This document shows, one piece after another, positions 61,567-64,000 of a DNA stretch of 64,000 nt. Made by a program: the position numbers and the translations under genes. Location of the stretch: contig CM035313.1 of the NCBI GenBank assembly GCA_002900995.3, forward strand, positions 2,976,001 through 3,040,000, read 5' to 3'. Origin of the DNA: Ganoderma boninense. Its lineage: Eukaryota > Basidiomycota > Agaricomycetes > Polyporales > Polyporaceae. Below the pieces are notes generated by a model, which had not been told where the DNA came from, ran no database searches, and saw only the letters and a program-made list of their open reading frames with translations. Numbering within the stretch: position 1 is the first letter of the stretch; each line of letters starts with the position of its first letter.

Positions 61567-63681
61567 GGCGGTGGAGGAGAAGCGGGCAGCGAAGGAGAGA
61601 AGGAAGCAGAGGAGAGAAAGGATCCAGCAGGCCTTAGGAGATCAGAGGCATATAACAGACCATCCCCGGAGCCGCCATCTCGAGGCTGCTGTGAACGTTC
61701 CGTCCAAATCTCCCGTCCCACGCCAAGGCGAAGCGCGTACCCTGTCCATGGCGGAGTTCCAATCTAATGCTCTCTCCGAGACAGCCATCCAATAAAATGG
61801 TGGCGGAGTCGTTACCGCTGACAGCGGGGTGCGAAATCGACCGACTCAAATCGAGGCGCCCAAGTGAATCAACCGCTTGCGGACAGGGTTCGCCGCGCCT
61901 AAAAGAGCCCCGTGAGTTTCGGCGGCGACGCTGGGTGTGCCGTCCACTCTCAATACCCGCTCCTGGCAGACAGGAGTGCGAACAATGCGGGAGCAGTACT
62001 CTCCTGGAATTCATGTGCATCTCATGACCCCGGTGAACATCCCTAACTTCGCCTCTACTACTAGCTGACGCTTCGGGCATCTCCACAGTCAACTCCTTCG
62101 GGCTTCGGCTTCAGAGACAAGACGCAGCAATCTTTTACTCGCCATCGACAAATTCGCCTCCTGGGTCAATCTGATCCGATATCATGCGGACCATGTTCAG
62201 CATCCAAGTTGAAGACGCCCAGCGGCCCGTAGAATCACCAAGAAATCACTCTTCGTGCCCACTGCATCTCATCGCCACAAGGACGGCAAACTACTACGCG
62301 GCGTGCTAGATCAGGTACCTGGACAACTGGGGAAGGGCACTGGAAGGGCCTCTAGATTCCTCGACGGGGAAAAGAGGGGGCAGTGGGAACGGAGGTCTCT
62401 CCATGGGCACATGCGGGGTTGATGGCAGCCTGCAAAAGCACCGGAGGAAGTTCTCGAACCGAGACTTGATACTTAGTAAGTTCTACGAATGGGAATACTC
62501 TTGCACTCGTCTCGGCTAGTCCAGACACTGAAGCGGTCTCTTTATCTTGTGTATTCACCCCGGTTCTCTCTAGGTAGGTATGCGTGCATATATCCAGGAT
62601 GACTCGCATTGCTTGCAGCCCCAGCCGAGAAGGAATCTATCACGCTGATTCACGCGCGATCCGCTCTTGAACGCCGTCAGAAGCCCGCCTTGCACATATG
62701 GAAGCGCCGCCATCCTATCTGTTCCGATGTCAGTGCGGACATTGGGCGTGCGTTTCTCTCGGTGCTAAAATGACCATCAGATTCGTCAACCTTTGCACAC
62801 CAGACGTCGCCCAGATTCGCAATATGAAGCCTAGTTGTATACTACGGACGTAATCGGTCGTTCCTTTCACCTCTTTTTCACCTCTCACCGTGCTACGCTC
62901 CTAAGACTTTCCCGCCCTCGGAATCCTTGGCCTTCATGCCTGCGACCATGTTCTCCGAGTCGATGACGTCCCTCCAGCCACGTCCGTCTTCCGTCATGGG
63001 CAACCTACTCCTCGTAGCGCAGAATAATGCCTCTTTAGCTAACATATCTTTTCATTCAGAATCGAGCTCCAACTCCGGTGCTTCTCTCCTTGACTGACTG
63101 GACAACATCGAAAGGCTAGACCGCAATCGACTATCCTGCACCCTCGGAAGCTACGTAACCAGCTTTGCCAACGGTGTGCACAAGCTGCCGAACTGTCAGC
63201 GACATTTACAGTCTCTTCCCCTCGAAGAAGCACGTTAACCCGTTCAAGCCGTATCGCGCGGCCACGCGGTTCATTGGGCGCGCTTCGCTTGCGGGCGGGG
63301 AAGGATTGCCTCGCAGATGTACTTGCGGGGCTCAGAATCGGTGAGGTGAGGAAACCAGGTTCGAGTCCATTCCTTCCGCTACTTTTGTCAGTTGATAGTG
63401 TTAATGCATCACCGTCCCCCGATCCGTCTCGTTTCGACGACGACATCGATGCCTACCCCAGCGCGCCAGGCTACAGATAAATGGAAGCATCTGAAGCGAG
63501 CGAGATAAAGGAGCAATTCTATTAAGCAGCAGCAGAAGAGAGCAGTGTCAATTGCATGCACGATGGAACGGCTGCAACATGCCGCCGGCCGAAATTCGGA
63601 CGATGTCCACACATATGCATACTGATGCTGTAAGTATCGGCGGCCTGACTCGGAGCCATGATGCGCCAATTTACTTCTACT
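61567..63681. other. Intergenic with a possibly decayed ORF (+, 62937-63480)
   Basis: From ATG 62937 a frame reads MPATMFSESMTSLQPRP..., meets TGA at 63099, then continues in the same frame with LDNIERLDRNRLSCTLGSYV to a TAA near 63237. Another frame (63274-63480) ends SRFDDDIDAYPSAPGYR. Composition is coding-like but no family is recognised. The rest of the interval shows nothing. Confidence 0.35.
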
Positions 63682-64000
63682 TTACTGCGCAAGTGAGATG
63701 CGCATGGGCATCGCTCCGCCGAGGTGGGCCTGCCCTTTGACGATGGGGAACATGACGAACGCGGCGAGCGCGCGCTGGATCTCCACGTTCTCCGCGGGGG
63801 GGTCGAACTGGAAGTTCTCCAGCAGTTCCGCGAGGAAGGCTTGCATCTCGATGATGCTGGAGACGTCGCAGTGGTCAGCCGGGGGAGCTCAGCGCAGGGA
63901 TCATGGTGGGGGACGACGTACGAGAACCTCCATCCGATGCATGCGCGGATGCCGGCGGCTGCAGAAGGGACGGTCAAACGAGTGAGTCAAGGGCGCGAAG
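63682..64000 (-). CDS. Cytochrome P450, C-terminal part (runs off the window)
   Basis: The last exon (63682-63856) and the one before it (63922-63958) join to AGIRACIGWRFSIIEMQAFL, which holds the haem-binding Cys with the CIGWRF signature, followed by AELLENFQFDPP, a C-terminal FPIVKG block and the stop at 63682-63684. P450s are haem monooxygenases of the ER membrane using NADPH-P450 reductase. The class-specific N-terminal part lies to the right of the window, so the subfamily cannot be named. The intron 63857-63921 has normal GT-AG ends. Confidence 0.95.

Noticed and set aside
63346..63372. tRNA-like B box GGTTCGAGTCC with an A-box-like word upstream
   Set aside because: The distance between the boxes is too short for an anticodon arm and the T stem does not pair.

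Overview
The window is nuclear DNA of a filamentous basidiomycete, most likely a wood-decaying agaricomycete such as a white-rot polypore. The sequence shows GC-rich coding exons, many introns of about 45-80 nt with GTRNGT donors, pyrimidine-rich leaders, a secreted class II (manganese) peroxidase, and the seven-helix families DUF6533 and DUF6534, which are known mainly from Agaricomycetes. All gene models were spliced by hand from reading frame, splice signals and remembered family motifs; no search was run.

Left part (1-12.5 kb). Two diverged DUF829/TMEM53-like hydrolase genes (3873-4938 and 8253-9643, +) flank a DUF6534 membrane-protein gene made of about 20 exons, several of them micro-exons (5367-7534, +). 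A 223-bp near-palindrome follows at 9848-10070, then about 2.5 kb with no gene seen.

12.5-31 kb. An HMG-box regulator (+), a broken intron-less copy of the V-ATPase subunit A C-terminus (-), a DUF6533 membrane protein (-), a secreted PI-PLC-like phosphodiesterase (-), a 448-bp terminal-inverted-repeat element, and a full NAD kinase with a long disordered tail (+).

31-43 kb, all minus strand. Queuosine salvage protein (DUF2419), manganese peroxidase, ferrochelatase and a disordered hypothetical protein. Ferrochelatase makes the haem that the peroxidase and the P450 at the right edge use.

44-55 kb. A tiny double-stranded-RNA-binding-domain protein (+) and then three head-to-tail aquaporin-like genes (-), each with a different departure from the NPA pore signature.

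55-64 kb. A GT61-type glycosyltransferase (-), a possible small membrane protein (-), a possibly decayed ORF (+), and the C-terminal end of a cytochrome P450 (-) that runs off the window.

Two themes stand out. Exons of 8-19 nt recur and must be placed correctly for ferrochelatase and the DUF6534 protein to read through. Several otherwise well-preserved genes carry isolated one-base frame breaks, often in homopolymers; I suspect assembly errors more than gene death, but cannot decide from the sequence.
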